Shown here: positions 44,337 through 54,209 of the stretch, piece by piece
Layout of the letters: every line of letters starts with the position of its first letter
Numbering within the stretch: the first letter of the stretch is position 1
DNA from: Ligilactobacillus aviarius
GTDB lineage: Bacteria; Bacillota; Bacilli; Lactobacillales; Lactobacillaceae
Length of the DNA stretch: 64,000 nucleotides
Direction: 5' to 3'
Assembly: GCF_001654615.1 (NCBI RefSeq)
Contig: NZ_LWUD01000051.1
Location: 178,881-242,880 of the forward strand
Position numbers and translations under genes: made by a program
Notes under the pieces: generated by a model
The model's database searches: none
The model's input: the letters and a program-made list of their open reading frames with translations, nothing else
Told to the model about the DNA's origin: nothing

Positions 44337-46676
44337 TTATTCATTTTGCATTTTATCTAATTCTTCTTCAGTTAAAAAGACTTTCCGCGGCTTTGAACCG
44401 TGCGCTGGTGAAATGTACTGTTTTTTCTCCAGCTCTTCGATGATCCGCGCAGCCCGGTTATAACCAATTGAAAATACCCGTTGAAGCTTTGAAGTTGACG
44501 TTGTTTCTTCGTTAACGATGTATTCGAGAACCCGTGGAAGCAACTCATCTTCGTTTTCGTGATTCAATTCTTTTTTCTTTAAGTTATCCGGATCAAATGC
44601 ATAATGCGGTTTGCCCTGTTTCTTAACAAAATCAACGATCTCATCAATTTTATCATCATTGATGTACGTTCCTTGAAGCCGAACTGGTTGGCTCTTCCCG
44701 TTTCCAAGATAAAGCATATCCCCCCGTCCAAGAAGCTTTTCAGCCCCGGCAGAATCAATGATCGTGCGCGAATCAACTTGACTTGAAACCATAAATGCGA
44801 TCCGGGTCGGAATATTATTCTTCATTGTTCCGGTAATCACATCAACACTTGGCCGTTGAGTAGCAACTAGCAAATGAATCCCGCATGCCCGTGCTTTGGC
44901 TGTGATCTGACCAATGTAATCGGCAATTTCTGCCGAAGCGGTCATCATCAAATCGGCTAATTCATCAATGATAATCACAATGTATGGCATGTGAAGGCCG
45001 TATTCGCCAGTTTCTTCAACTTTCGCGTTAAAACTATCAATATCGCGAACCCCGGCAGCCGCTAACTTTTCATACCGGTTATTCATTTCTTCAACGGCCC
45101 ACTTCAATGATGCCGTTGCTGCTTGCGGATCTGAAATTACCGGAGCAAGCAAGTGCGGTAATTCGGAGTACGGCGCTAATTCGACCGTCTTCGGATCGAT
45201 CAACAGTAATTTAACCTGTTCAGGAGTTGCCTTATACAGAAGTGAAATCAGCAAACTATTAATAAAGACCGATTTTCCTGATCCGGTTGCGCCTGCAATC
45301 AATCCGTGCGGCATATCGTGAATATTCGTCACTTGTGGAATTCCAAACAGGTCAACCCCTAACGCAACCGTCAGTGGCGACCGCGCATTCTTAAACTGCG
45401 GCGAATTTAAGACTTCTGACAGCATGACCGGCCGCGAGAATTTATTCGGAATTTCGATTCCGACACTGCTTTTACCAGCAATTGGGGCTTCAATTCGAAT
45501 GTCCTTTGCAGCCAGTGCCAGTTTCAAATCATCAGCTAAGTTTGTAATCTTGCTTACTTTTACTCCAAGGGCCAGCGTAACCTCAAATTGGGTAACGGTT
45601 GGGCCTACCGTCCAGTCTTTGACTTGCGCATCGACATTAAAGGCCTTAAACGTTTCATTCAAAATATCAGCTTGATTCAAAGCCCATTCTTCAGTCTGCT
45701 CGCTATCCTCCCCTACTGGTTCTGGAAGAAGCGATAACGGCGGTAACTGATATCCACGACCATGATTATCGACACGACTGTCAGTTACTGAAACTGGTTC
45801 CGGTTTCGGTGAGTCAAAAATCTTTAAATTCCGTTGCGCATTATTTTCTTCATTCATAATGTCGCCAAGCGATTTGCTCAACGCATGGCCCGATAAGTCA
45901 TCGTTTTGGCTCTCAATTGGCGATTGAGAAGGTGCTGATTCAGTAGTTGCAGCTTCTGGAAGATGGTCTTCTGTATCGGCTGGTTTCTGCCCTGGTTCTT
46001 CAATCACAGGTTCAGCTTTCATTGAGCCATCCACCGAAGAATCCGTTTCAGGTGTCGATTTATCAGTATCATTTTCAGAACTGTTATCCGTTTCATCCAT
46101 TTCAGGCTCTTCATCCGGCTCGCTCTCAATCTCAGTTACTGAAGCTTCATCAGCCGCTGGTTTAACCTGCTCAAACTCGTCATCATCAATTTGATGATCC
46201 GGAGCTTGAACATCTTCACTTGAATTCGAAGTTTCAGATTCATCGCTTGATGAAGACTCAAGTTGATGTTCAGCAACTTCATTTTCATCCTTTTCAAGGG
46301 GACTTTCTGTCAGACTCGATTCCATCGGCTCCGAATCCGCTTGAGATGAGACCTGTTCTTCTTGTTGCGGTTCATCATCAACCGCTGATTCAGGTGTAAA
46401 ATGAAGCAGATCAACAACATCAGCTGAATTGACCGCATCATCGAACAACAAATAATCTTCGTCTGCTTTTGTTATTTCGGTTACTAATTGGCGATACTTT
46501 TCTTTTAAGTTTTTTGAACCCAGCGTTAAAACTGAAGGCGGAATATAGCTAGGATGAAATTCCCGATGGCTATCTTCCGTTTGGCGTAATCCTTCAGCTG
46601 GGTGGTTATTTATTTTTTTCCGTGGCTTTTCGACTGGTTGACGCCGAAAAAAAGCCGGTCCATCATAATGTTCCAT
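44337..46676 (-). CDS. sftA: DNA translocase SftA-like (soluble FtsK/SpoIIIE family)
   Basis: A 779-residue DNA translocase. There is no N-terminal membrane domain; residues about 75-290 are a low-complexity acidic region rich in Glu, Ser and Asp. The FtsK motor has Walker A GATGSGKS (462-469) and Walker B IVIIIDELADL; the C-terminal gamma domain (about 710-775) should bind KOPS/SRS-like polar DNA sequences. The gene order ytpR-sftA-murC matches B. subtilis sftA, which clears DNA from the closing septum. A full membrane FtsK may lie elsewhere. Confidence 0.92.
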   Translation of the reverse strand: MEHYDGPAFFRRQPVEKPRKKINNHPAEGLRQTEDSHREFHPSYIPPSVLTLGSKNLKEKYRQLVTEITKADEDYLLFDDAVNSADVVDLLHFTPESAVDDEPQQEEQVSSQADSEPMESSLTESPLEKDENEVAEHQLESSSSDESETSNSSEDVQAPDHQIDDDEFEQVKPAADEASVTEIESEPDEEPEMDETDNSSENDTDKSTPETDSSVDGSMKAEPVIEEPGQKPADTEDHLPEAATTESAPSQSPIESQNDDLSGHALSKSLGDIMNEENNAQRNLKIFDSPKPEPVSVTDSRVDNHGRGYQLPPLSLLPEPVGEDSEQTEEWALNQADILNETFKAFNVDAQVKDWTVGPTVTQFEVTLALGVKVSKITNLADDLKLALAAKDIRIEAPIAGKSSVGIEIPNKFSRPVMLSEVLNSPQFKNARSPLTVALGVDLFGIPQVTNIHDMPHGLIAGATGSGKSVFINSLLISLLYKATPEQVKLLLIDPKTVELAPYSELPHLLAPVISDPQAATASLKWAVEEMNNRYEKLAAAGVRDIDSFNAKVEETGEYGLHMPYIVIIIDELADLMMTASAEIADYIGQITAKARACGIHLLVATQRPSVDVITGTMKNNIPTRIAFMVSSQVDSRTIIDSAGAEKLLGRGDMLYLGNGKSQPVRLQGTYINDDKIDEIVDFVKKQGKPHYAFDPDNLKKKELNHENEDELLPRVLEYIVNEETTSTSKLQRVFSIGYNRAARIIEELEKKQYISPAHGSKPRKVFLTEEELDKMQNE

Positions 46677-46770
46677 ATTTTGTCATCCTAACTAAAAAAA
46701 TTGGACCAGAACCCAATTACGTCTAAAGGTTACCTAGCCCATTTTATCATAGATCACGCGAATTTTGCGC

Positions 46771-47415
46771 TTAATTTTTAGTAAATAATGTTGCTGCCTT
46801 ATCAAAGTCGAATTCATCACCAACATGGTATTCATCAGTTGGCAAAACCAAAATTCCACGCTTTTGTGGTGCATTTGGCAACCCTAATTCGCGGGCTGAA
46901 CAAATCATTCCATCACTTTCGACCCCGCGAAGTTTGCCATTCCAAATCATTGCGCCCGTTGGCATCATTGCGCCTTCCTTTGCAACCACAACGGTTTGGC
47001 CCTGTTCAATGTTGGGTGCTCCGCAAACGATTTGCAAAACTTGGTCATTATCAACGCGGGTCTTCGTTACGTGCAGGTGATCTGAATCCGGATGAGCTTC
47101 CATTTCTTCAACGTATCCAACAACAAATTTTGGTGTTTGATCTTCTTCTAAGAGATCTTCAAAGCCAACCTTGGTCAATAATTCGTTTAATAATTTAACT
47201 TGATCAGCAGTTAACAAAACTTGGCCCTGACCATTTAATCCAGTCAACGTTTGGGACACATCAAAAAAGTTGTAGCCAATTGTTTCGTTTGTTTTCCGAT
47301 TAAAAATACGAACCACATTTTCCTTCTTTTCAGAAGATTGCTTGGCCACATCCGGCTTGATCATTGTTATCAAAACATCACCTAAGTGTTCTGGATTATA
47401 ACTTGAAATTAACAT
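46771..47415 (-). CDS. ytpR: YtpR family tRNA-binding domain protein
   Basis: A 214-residue protein. Its N-terminal part is the DUF4479 domain and residues about 100-205 are an EMAP/Arc1p-type tRNA-binding OB fold like that of PheT (VGYVEEMEAHPDSDHLHVTK, and GMICSARELGL). Its target is unknown. The ATG at 47415 is chosen over an in-frame TTG two codons upstream because it is better spaced from AGGGGTG. It sits between the thioredoxin and sftA. Confidence 0.9.
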   Translation of the reverse strand: MLISSYNPEHLGDVLITMIKPDVAKQSSEKKENVVRIFNRKTNETIGYNFFDVSQTLTGLNGQGQVLLTADQVKLLNELLTKVGFEDLLEEDQTPKFVVGYVEEMEAHPDSDHLHVTKTRVDNDQVLQIVCGAPNIEQGQTVVVAKEGAMMPTGAMIWNGKLRGVESDGMICSARELGLPNAPQKRGILVLPTDEYHVGDEFDFDKAATLFTKN

Positions 47416-47429
47416 CAGCAATCACACCC

Positions 47430-47750
47430 CTATTTAATATTCTTCAAAAAGTTTTCGACTTCTTCTTTTGTTTTCCGATCTTTGCTTACAAAGCGGCCGG
47501 CTTCCTGACCATCTCGGTACACAATAAAGCTCGGAATTCCCATTACATCAAGCGCTTGGCAAAGATCAATGTTTTCATCCCGATCAATTTTCAAAAATGT
47601 ATATTCAGGAAAATCAGCTTCGATCTCCGGCATAAATGGTTTAATAAACCGGCAATCGCCGCACCATGTTGCCGTGAAAAACAAAACATAATTTCCGGAT
47701 GCAATCTTTTGATTGAGTTCATCCATCGTCATCTTTGGTAGTTCTTCCAT
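47430..47750 (-). CDS. Thioredoxin family protein (YtpP-like)
   Basis: A 106-residue thioredoxin-fold protein. The redox motif is WCGDC (29-33) rather than the classic WCGPC, and the cis-proline region is VMGIPSF. The CGDC motif is typical of YtpP-type proteins. Its ATG overlaps the trmB stop codon (TAATG-like). Likely substrates are cytoplasmic disulfides; partner unknown. Confidence 0.9.
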   Translation of the reverse strand: MEELPKMTMDELNQKIASGNYVLFFTATWCGDCRFIKPFMPEIEADFPEYTFLKIDRDENIDLCQALDVMGIPSFIVYRDGQEAGRFVSKDRKTKEEVENFLKNIK

Positions 47751-48406
47751 TACTCATTTTCCCCTTCCCGTTTGAAATGGGCCTTTAACTTATAAATTGG
47801 ACCCTTTTTACTGAATTTTTCTTCGTATTCAGTCATCACGTTGTCTTCAAGGTCTTCGCTTTGATGAAGATCAAGCCAAACCTGATCAAATCGCATTCCA
47901 AAGTTATTCATTGATGTTAGCGAATATTCAAATAATCCGCGATTATCAGTCTTAAATTCAATGTTTCCGCTGCTTTTCATCACGATCTGATACTGCTTTA
48001 AAAATGTCGAGTACGTTAACCGCCGCTTAGCTTGACGTTTTTTCGGCCATGGATCAGAAAAATTAAGGTAGATTCCGTCAACTTCATCTTCTTCAAAGTA
48101 TTCAGTTAACCCGGAGCCGTCTGCCCGAACAAGCTGCAAATTCGGCAACTTACGTTCTAACTGCTTCTTCAATGCCATTCCGGTGGCAACGGTCTGTAAC
48201 TCCATTCCAATATAGTTGTTTTCCGGATGACGCGCAGCCATTTCAACGATAAACTGTCCTTTTCCCATTCCGACTTCCACGAAAAGCGGTGCTGGTTTTT
48301 CAAACCGCGTCTGCCATTTTCCTTTAAACTGTTGCGGTTCAGTCACCACATATTGCGGATTTTCTTCAATTAAAGGTTTCGCCCACGGACGATTTCGAAG
48401 TCTCAT
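47750..48406 (-). CDS. trmB: tRNA (guanine-N7-)-methyltransferase
   Basis: A 218-residue SAM-dependent methyltransferase making m7G46 in t[13 protein letters not shown] (about 41-50) is the SAM motif, and [17 protein letters not shown] (about 113-129) is the diagnostic TrmB motif. First gene of trmB-trx-ytpR. Confidence 0.96.
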   Translation of the reverse strand: MRLRNRPWAKPLIEENPQYVVTEPQQFKGKWQTRFEKPAPLFVEVGMGKGQFIVEMAARHPENNYIGMELQTVATGMALKKQLERKLPNLQLVRADGSGLTEYFEEDEVDGIYLNFSDPWPKKRQAKRRLTYSTFLKQYQIVMKSSGNIEFKTDNRGLFEYSLTSMNNFGMRFDQVWLDLHQSEDLEDNVMTEYEEKFSKKGPIYKLKAHFKREGENE

Positions 48407-48421
48407 TCAAATTTCCTCTCT

Positions 48422-48457
48422 AAAAAATCAGGAGGCTGTGCCACCGCCCAGCCTCTC
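48422..48457 (-). terminator. Terminator of the YtmP-like gene
   Basis: Stem GAGGCTG(TG)/(GC)CAGCCTC with an 8-10-base loop, followed by TGATTTTTTAG on the minus strand. Another member of the GAGGCTG stem family. Confidence 0.75.
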
Positions 48458-48466
48458 AATCATTTA

Positions 48467-49270
48467 TTAATCAATTTTGTAATAGTCTTGTTCATTTACA
48501 ATTGCTGCTAACTTAACGATGTCTTGGTTCATTTCATGGAAACGACCACGCCGGTGATGGTCCTCAATTGTTTCAATCATGTTTTCCATTGCGTACCAAA
48601 CGATTCGTTTTTGCGTCTCGTCGCTTGGTTGATGACCGAAATACTGAGTCAACCATTGATTCCACTTCGAGCGTGGGACATACTGGCACATTAACATGCT
48701 TAAATCCAACGCCGGATCAGCTAACTTAGCTGAATCCCAATCGACAAGATAAAGTTTATCTTCATCGGATAAGAGCCAGTTTTTGTGATTTAAATCACCA
48801 TGACATACTTCGTAATTCGAGCGTCCCAATTGCGGTTGATTACCCTTCAATGCTTTTAAGACTTTCGAAATCAAAGGATGATTTCGTAAATCCGGTGCTA
48901 ATTCAAGATAACACTTATCGATCAAATCGGCAGGGGTCAGAGTCCGCCCACCAACTTGTTTCCACATCTTCTTTAATAATGAAGAATGATGAACCCGCCA
49001 CAGTAAATCAGAAACGCGCTTTTCCCGCATTTCTTCGCGTTTGAGGTTCCGGCCATTCAACCATTCCTGAGCGGTCAAGGTATCCCCTGACGTCATTCGT
49101 TTCGTCCACACCAGTCGCGGCGTAATTTCTTCAATTGAGAGCGCCGCTAAAAATGGTGATGTATTTCGTTTTAAAAATAAGCGTTTATCATTATTGACAC
49201 CCATATAAGCCATTCCGGTGTCACCGTTAACTGGGAGAATGCGCCAACCAGACTTTTGATTGGATTCCAT
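48467..49270 (-). CDS. ytmP: YtmP-like phosphotransferase (APH/choline kinase fold)
   Basis: A 267-residue [10 protein letters not shown] enzyme. The catalytic loop CHGDLNHKNWLL (about 170-181) and metal motif LVDWDSAKLADPALDL (about 188-203) are those of aminoglycoside phosphotransferase/choline kinase proteins. The substrate is unknown. Next to trmB, as in B. subtilis ytmP-trmB. It ends at its own terminator. Confidence 0.85.
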   Translation of the reverse strand: MESNQKSGWRILPVNGDTGMAYMGVNNDKRLFLKRNTSPFLAALSIEEITPRLVWTKRMTSGDTLTAQEWLNGRNLKREEMREKRVSDLLWRVHHSSLLKKMWKQVGGRTLTPADLIDKCYLELAPDLRNHPLISKVLKALKGNQPQLGRSNYEVCHGDLNHKNWLLSDEDKLYLVDWDSAKLADPALDLSMLMCQYVPRSKWNQWLTQYFGHQPSDETQKRIVWYAMENMIETIEDHHRRGRFHEMNQDIVKLAAIVNEQDYYKID

Positions 49271-49335
49271 TTTGTCACTCTCCTCCTACACATATCGATA
49301 ACTAATTAAAGTCTACAAAATACCTGCAAATAATG

Positions 49336-50547
49336 TCAAGCACCTTTATTAAATCTTTTATTAAGGCTGAAATGGGCAAGCAAAAGCTCAATGCCAATTG
49401 CTCCAACCACCAACCCGACCGCTGCAATCAATGAATGGGTTGCAATTAACAATGCCCCAGTAAAGATCACAACTTGAACGGCCGTTAGTACGCCAAGAAT
49501 TTTCCGAAAACTTGCAAGTTGTTGACTTGGTTTCACCGGATAAAGATGCGTAAAGACAATATCGTAAAATTGGTTTGCAAGCGGAATCAATTGGAAACTG
49601 GTTAAGTAGATAAATAGTAATCCGATCAAAAGGCTTACCCATTTTAAGTTGATAAACAGCATCAACAAAACCCCAATGATCGTTAGCCGCATAAATAATC
49701 CGCTATATTCTGAATTACGCCAAAATCCACGCCAGTATAAATACTTATATGTTTGGCGCGAGTCTTGTTGAATGCGGGGTAACAACCAGTCCAAATAACG
49801 CCGCCGTTTGATTTTTTGATGAACTTCCGGAACATCTGTAAATAAACTGAAAAATTTATAGATTCGCATGACCCGTTTATCTTCGGCGGCAATTGCATCT
49901 TTCCATTTGAAGACGTGATAGCTTGCCTTTTTTCGCAATTGAAGCATGCCGCACCAGCCAATCACCGCAATTCCTAAACTTAACCACGGGCTAAGCAAGA
50001 CTCCAACCGCAATTCCAATCAGTGGAAGGCCCTGCTTTAAAAGTTGCATTTGACTTGAATTCCATTTTTGATCAAACAAACCAGTTTCTTCAAAAAGAAG
50101 CTGCATCCATTTAAAAAGAACCTGACTGATAAGTAAAACTGTCCAATCAAGCCATTTAAAATGAAGAACCCGAACTAAGAACGGGACCGTGATCAACCCG
50201 CAACCAATTTGAATTAATGCGGTCATTGTCATGCTGTGATGCCGCGCCTTGATCAAATAATCATTAATGCGGTAATCATTTGGCAGTAAGAAAACGATAT
50301 CCGGCTTTTGAAGAAGCGTTGCAAACTTTCCAATCTGTAAAATAACCATTAATGCGATGATTGCAACGAACCGATCAAGAAGTGTCAGCGGATGAACGTA
50401 ATGATCAATAAAATTGAAGTAGCCATAGCAGACTGCCCCAAAAACAAAAAAGAGCGCAATTACAAAATGGTCATTAAAAACATAACGCAAATATTTCAAT
50501 AATTTTTGCTGATATTGACTGAGGCGTTGATTCCAAATCTTATTCAT
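49336..50547 (-). CDS. ecsB: ABC transporter permease EcsB
   Basis: A 403-residue membrane protein with about eight to ten hydrophobic segments, matching EcsB. It pairs with the ATPase EcsA; in Bacillus the Ecs system affects protein secretion and regulated proteolysis. The ATG overlaps the ecsA stop by eight bases. Confidence 0.92.
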   Translation of the reverse strand: MNKIWNQRLSQYQQKLLKYLRYVFNDHFVIALFFVFGAVCYGYFNFIDHYVHPLTLLDRFVAIIALMVILQIGKFATLLQKPDIVFLLPNDYRINDYLIKARHHSMTMTALIQIGCGLITVPFLVRVLHFKWLDWTVLLISQVLFKWMQLLFEETGLFDQKWNSSQMQLLKQGLPLIGIAVGVLLSPWLSLGIAVIGWCGMLQLRKKASYHVFKWKDAIAAEDKRVMRIYKFFSLFTDVPEVHQKIKRRRYLDWLLPRIQQDSRQTYKYLYWRGFWRNSEYSGLFMRLTIIGVLLMLFINLKWVSLLIGLLFIYLTSFQLIPLANQFYDIVFTHLYPVKPSQQLASFRKILGVLTAVQVVIFTGALLIATHSLIAAVGLVVGAIGIELLLAHFSLNKRFNKGA

Positions 50548-51280
50548 TAGCCGACTCCCCTTGTGTCATTTCTAAATAAATATCTGATAAATCAGCATTT
50601 TGCTTATTCATTTGATCTTGAAGATCGCTCAAATCACCCTGAGCTTCAACTTGACCATGATTAAGCATCACAAACCGGTCACAGATTTTTTGCGCAGTTT
50701 CAAGCACGTGCGTCGACATTAACACAGCCGCTCCCCGAGCCTTAACTTCATCAATTAGGGACGTTAAATCCCGAATTGCAAGCGGATCAAGGCCATAAAA
50801 CGGTTCATCAATAATAAAAATTTCAGCATTGGTAATAAACGCACAGGTAATCATTACCTTTTGGCGCATTCCCTTTGAAAAGTTTGCCGGGAACCAATCA
50901 AGTTTCTTATCTAACCGGAACATTTTTAACAAGCGGTTTGCCTTGTCCCACGCTTCATCACGGTCAAGGTTATAGGCCATCATTGTTAATTCAAGGTGTT
51001 CTTTCAACGTTAATTCATCATATAAGATTGGCGTTTCCGGAATGTATGCCAACTTTGTTTTATATTTTTCAGGGTCATCAAATAAAGTGACACCATCGAT
51101 CGTAATTTCGCCCTTTTGCGGTTCAAGCAGGCCAATAATGTGTTTGATCGTCGTTGACTTTCCGGCCCCGTTCAGTCCGATCAAGCCAACCAATTCGCCG
51201 GGTTGAACTTCAAACGAAACATCCTTAAGGACTGGGATTTGAGAATATCCCCCAACTAAATGACTCACTTTTAATGTCAT
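50540..51280 (-). CDS. ecsA: ABC transporter ATP-binding protein EcsA
   Basis: A 246-residue ABC ATPase. Walker A GLNGAGKST (35-43), signature FSKGMRQKVM, and Walker B IFIIDEPFYGLD are intact. Substrate of the EcsAB transporter is not known. It is transcribed divergently from hit, the arrangement of B. subtilis. Confidence 0.95.
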   Translation of the reverse strand: MTLKVSHLVGGYSQIPVLKDVSFEVQPGELVGLIGLNGAGKSTTIKHIIGLLEPQKGEITIDGVTLFDDPEKYKTKLAYIPETPILYDELTLKEHLELTMMAYNLDRDEAWDKANRLLKMFRLDKKLDWFPANFSKGMRQKVMITCAFITNAEIFIIDEPFYGLDPLAIRDLTSLIDEVKARGAAVLMSTHVLETAQKICDRFVMLNHGQVEAQGDLSDLQDQMNKQNADLSDIYLEMTQGESANE

Positions 51281-51305
51281 ATTCTTCGTTCCCTTCTACT
51301 ATCCG

Positions 51306-51334
51306 TTGTTAGTAAAAATTATATCATGTATACT
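51306..51334. promoter_or_regulatory. Overlapping divergent promoters of hit and ecsA
   Basis: Plus strand: TTGTTA, 17 bases, TATACT, with TG before the -10; it drives hit. Minus strand: extended -10 TGATATAAT (core 51318-51323) inside the same segment drives ecsA. The two sites overlap, so polymerases would compete. Confidence 0.72.
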
Positions 51335-51367
51335 TGATTGTGAACGATAAATGAAAGAAGGATTATT

Positions 51368-51799
51368 ATGGCTGACAATTGTGTTTTTTGTAAAATCATC
51401 AGTGGTGAAATTCCAAGTACAACGGTTTATGAAGATGAAGATGTGAAGGCATTTCTTGACATTTCGCAAGCAACGCCTGGACATACGCTTTTAGTTCCTA
51501 AAAAGCACGTTCAAGATATCTTTGAATACGATGATGATCTTGCTCAAAAAGTCTTAACTAAAATTCCAATGATTGCGCGGGCCGTTCGCAACTTTGATCC
51601 TGCAATTCAAGGATTAAACATCGTCAATAACAACGGAGAAATTGCATACCAGTCAGTCTTTCATTCCCATATTCACTTTATTCCGCGGTATTCTGCAGAT
51701 GAAGGGTTCTCAATGCATTTTGCTGACAATACTGCAAACTACAACGCTGATCAATTAGAAGAAATTGCTGCCCGGATCCGGACTAAATTGGAGAAATAA
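51368..51799 (+). CDS. hit: HIT family nucleotide hydrolase
   Basis: A 143-residue histidine-triad protein. The catalytic motif is HSHIHFIPR (99-107), a HxHxH variant. The N-terminal C5/C8 pair together with later histidines may bind zinc. Such proteins hydrolyse nucleoside phosphoramidates or dinucleoside polyphosphates. It is followed by a YtxH-like gene two bases later. Confidence 0.93.
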   Translation: MADNCVFCKIISGEIPSTTVYEDEDVKAFLDISQATPGHTLLVPKKHVQDIFEYDDDLAQKVLTKIPMIARAVRNFDPAIQGLNIVNNNGEIAYQSVFHSHIHFIPRYSADEGFSMHFADNTANYNADQLEEIAARIRTKLEK

Positions 51800-51801
51800 T
51801 T

Positions 51802-52104
51802 ATGAGAAAATTTCTTTTGCGTTTCATCTTAATTTCAGGAGCTTTAGCTGGAATTGCATATTGGAAAAAAGATCAAATTCTGGACGCATTGATCCAACAT
51901 TCGATCGATGTTGATCGCATCAACGGATCAGTTGATAATGTCATTGATAAAGCTGAAATTGTTAAGCAAAAAATTTCAGAAGCCAAACAAGTCTTTAATG
52001 ATTCTAAAGATGTGATTCAAGATTTAGAATCAGATATTACCAAGTATTCAACCGATATTCAGCCGTTAATCGGCAACATCAAAAGCGAACTTAAAGATAA
52101 GTAG
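51802..52104 (+). CDS. YtxH-like small membrane/stress protein
   Basis: A 100-residue protein with a short N-terminal hydrophobic segment (about 4-20) and a helical, charged remainder likely to form a coiled coil. It resembles the YtxH/gas-vesicle-like small stress proteins. Function unknown. It is the second gene of the hit unit. Confidence 0.7.
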   Translation: MRKFLLRFILISGALAGIAYWKKDQILDALIQHSIDVDRINGSVDNVIDKAEIVKQKISEAKQVFNDSKDVIQDLESDITKYSTDIQPLIGNIKSELKDK

Positions 52105-52166
52105 ATTAAAAACAGAATAATATATGAAAATTTACTGAATTTTATTCCGCCCTGCCTTTTTTATGG

Positions 52167-52172
52167 TATAGT
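52167..52172 (+). promoter_or_regulatory. -10 element of prsA
   Basis: TGGTATAGT, an extended -10, about 50 bases before the prsA start. The -35 is weak. Confidence 0.55.
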
Positions 52173-52218
52173 TAGGAATGTTATTAAAAAAGAATAGAAA
52201 TGGATGTGTTTATTTCTT

Positions 52219-53133
52219 ATGAAGAAAATGAAAAAACTGCTTGTTGCAGCTTTAGGGGTTTTAATGGCATTCAGTTTAGCTGCATGTTCAAAGACCGTTG
52301 CCACAACTTCAGGTGGTAAGATCACTGAAAGCGAATATTACAACAAGATGAAGGAAACTCAAAGCGGTAAACAAGTCCTTCAACAAATGATTTTAGACAA
52401 AGTGCTTGAAAAAGACTACGGCAGCAAGGTTTCAAGCAAAGATGTCGACAAGCAATACAATGCATTGAAGAGTCAATATGGTGCTCAATTCTCAACTGCA
52501 TTGCAACAAAATAATTTGACCCCTTCAACATTAAAGGATCAAATTCGGGATAACTTGTTACTTAAGCAAGCTGTAATTGCAAACACAAAGATCACCAACA
52601 AGATGCTCCAACAACAATGGAAGAGCTTCGAACCAAAGATCACGGTTGCTCACATCTTAGTTCAAAAGGAATCTGATGCTCAAGATGTCATCAACCAACT
52701 TAAACAAAACGGCAGTTACGACAACTTCAAGCAATTAGCTAAGAAGTATTCAGAAGATACTGCTACAAAGAACAAAGGTGGCAAGCTTCCTTCATTTGAC
52801 GGAACAGACACTCAATTAGATAACTCATTCAAGCAAGCCGCATTCAAGTTAAAGACTGGTCAATTCACTGAAACCCCAGTTAAGACTCCATATGGTTACC
52901 AAGTTATCTACTGCATCAAGAACCCTGGCAAGGGTCAAATGAAAGACCACATCAAGCAATTGAAAGATCAAATCATCAATGAAGAAATGAATGATCAAGC
53001 AACATTGCAAAAGGTTGTATCTAAGGTATTGAAGAACGGTGACGTTTCAATCAAAGATAAAGATTTACAAAACATCTTAGCAAACTACACTGGTTCAGGT
53101 AACAATACAGGTGCAGCTCAAAACAATAAATAA
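52219..53133 (+). CDS. prsA: Foldase lipoprotein PrsA
   Basis: A 304-residue peptidyl-prolyl isomerase anchored on the outer membrane face, folding exported proteins. The signal peptide ends in the lipobox SLAAC, giving lipid attachment at C23. A parvulin-type PpiC domain occupies about 135-230 (ITVAHILVQ to [13 protein letters not shown]). The tail is Asn/Gly rich. An upstream in-frame ATG at 52204 would add five residues; 52219 fits the signal peptide better. Near ecsAB, which also affects secretion. Confidence 0.94.
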   Translation: MKKMKKLLVAALGVLMAFSLAACSKTVATTSGGKITESEYYNKMKETQSGKQVLQQMILDKVLEKDYGSKVSSKDVDKQYNALKSQYGAQFSTALQQNNLTPSTLKDQIRDNLLLKQAVIANTKITNKMLQQQWKSFEPKITVAHILVQKESDAQDVINQLKQNGSYDNFKQLAKKYSEDTATKNKGGKLPSFDGTDTQLDNSFKQAAFKLKTGQFTETPVKTPYGYQVIYCIKNPGKGQMKDHIKQLKDQIINEEMNDQATLQKVVSKVLKNGDVSIKDKDLQNILANYTGSGNNTGAAQNNK

Positions 53134-53147
53134 GATTAGTTAAATAA

Positions 53148-53178
53148 AAGCCCTGCAGCGATTGCTGCTGGGCTTTTT
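53148..53178 (+). terminator. Terminator of prsA
   Basis: Stem AAGCCCTGCAGC/GCTGCTGGGCTT with one mismatch and a four-base loop, followed by TTTTTG. Confidence 0.88.
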
Positions 53179-53185
53179 GTTATCT

Positions 53186-53217
53186 AAAAAATCCCAGCAA
53201 TCTTGCTGGGATTTTTC
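53186..53217 (-). terminator. Terminator of yhaM
   Basis: Stem ATCCCAGCAA/TTGCTGGGAT with a two-base loop and T-runs on both sides, directly after yhaM on the minus strand. It can also back up the prsA terminator. Confidence 0.85.
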
Positions 53218-54167
53218 TAATCTTGGTTTTCCGGTTTATAAAAGTTGCGCCCATCCAGGCCAAAGATTCGTTCTGAAAATTCACCCTTTTCAGTATGATC
53301 AAGCGCGCCCTTCATCATTTGAATTGAAGCATCAAGATCATCTAAATGGTGTAAGATTTCAGCTTCCATTAAATGTGGTTGAACCGGTGATCCGTATTCC
53401 ATCAAACCATGATGGGCTAAAATCATATGCCGTAATAGGATCACATCTTGACTTTGTTGGTCAATTCCAAGTTTTTGACAAGCCTCAACGATCTGCTCAT
53501 CGATCAATACAATATGGCCAACTAAATTTCCTTCCAACGTGTAACGCGTTGCGATCGGTCCAGAAAGTTCAATCACCTTCCCCAGGTCGTGTAACATCGC
53601 CCCGGCATACAGTAACGAACGGTCAACAAAGTCGTACTCTTCAGTTACCGCCTTGGCCAACCGCAAGATCGACAGCGTATGGTATGCTAACCCGCCAGCA
53701 AAGGCATGGTGGTTCTTTTTCGCCGCTGGGAACGTGAAGAACCGGTCATGGTATTTCTTTACTAGATAATGAACGATTTTACTCCATGTCGGATTTTTAA
53801 TTTCCAAGAAAAAGGCATTAAAATCTTTTTCCATCGATGAAGTATCTTCCGGAGCTTTGGGAACAAAATCTAATGGATCATTTGGCTCGCCGTCGTGTGG
53901 AAGATGAAGGTTAAAGATCTTGATTTGCGGGTTGTTTTGATAATTTTCCCGTTTACCGGTAATGTGAACGACCCGCCCTTCTTGAAAGTTTTCAATATCT
54001 TCATCTGATGCATCCCAAAACTTTGCCATAATCTCGCCTGAACGGTCACAGAAAATAAATGAGATAAATTTTGAGCCATTCTTCGCAATTCGGACATCTG
54101 CCGTTTTGATCAACGCAAACAGATCCATATTTTCATCAATTTCATAGTCAAAAATTTCTTTTGCCAT
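53217..54167 (-). CDS. yhaM: 3'-5' exoribonuclease YhaM
   Basis: A 316-residue nuclease of the YhaM family. An N-terminal OB fold (about 10-100) is followed by an HD domain with HAFAGGLAYH and AMLHDLGKVIEL. It trims RNA 3' ends in Gram-positive bacteria. The ATG at 54167 follows GAGGCGAGG; the in-frame extension to 54191 has no ribosome site. Confidence 0.93.
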   Translation of the reverse strand: MAKEIFDYEIDENMDLFALIKTADVRIAKNGSKFISFIFCDRSGEIMAKFWDASDEDIENFQEGRVVHITGKRENYQNNPQIKIFNLHLPHDGEPNDPLDFVPKAPEDTSSMEKDFNAFFLEIKNPTWSKIVHYLVKKYHDRFFTFPAAKKNHHAFAGGLAYHTLSILRLAKAVTEEYDFVDRSLLYAGAMLHDLGKVIELSGPIATRYTLEGNLVGHIVLIDEQIVEACQKLGIDQQSQDVILLRHMILAHHGLMEYGSPVQPHLMEAEILHHLDDLDASIQMMKGALDHTEKGEFSERIFGLDGRNFYKPENQD

Positions 54168-54209
54168 CTGCCTCGCCTCTTTAAAATTCAATCAAATTCA
54201 ATTTAAAAA

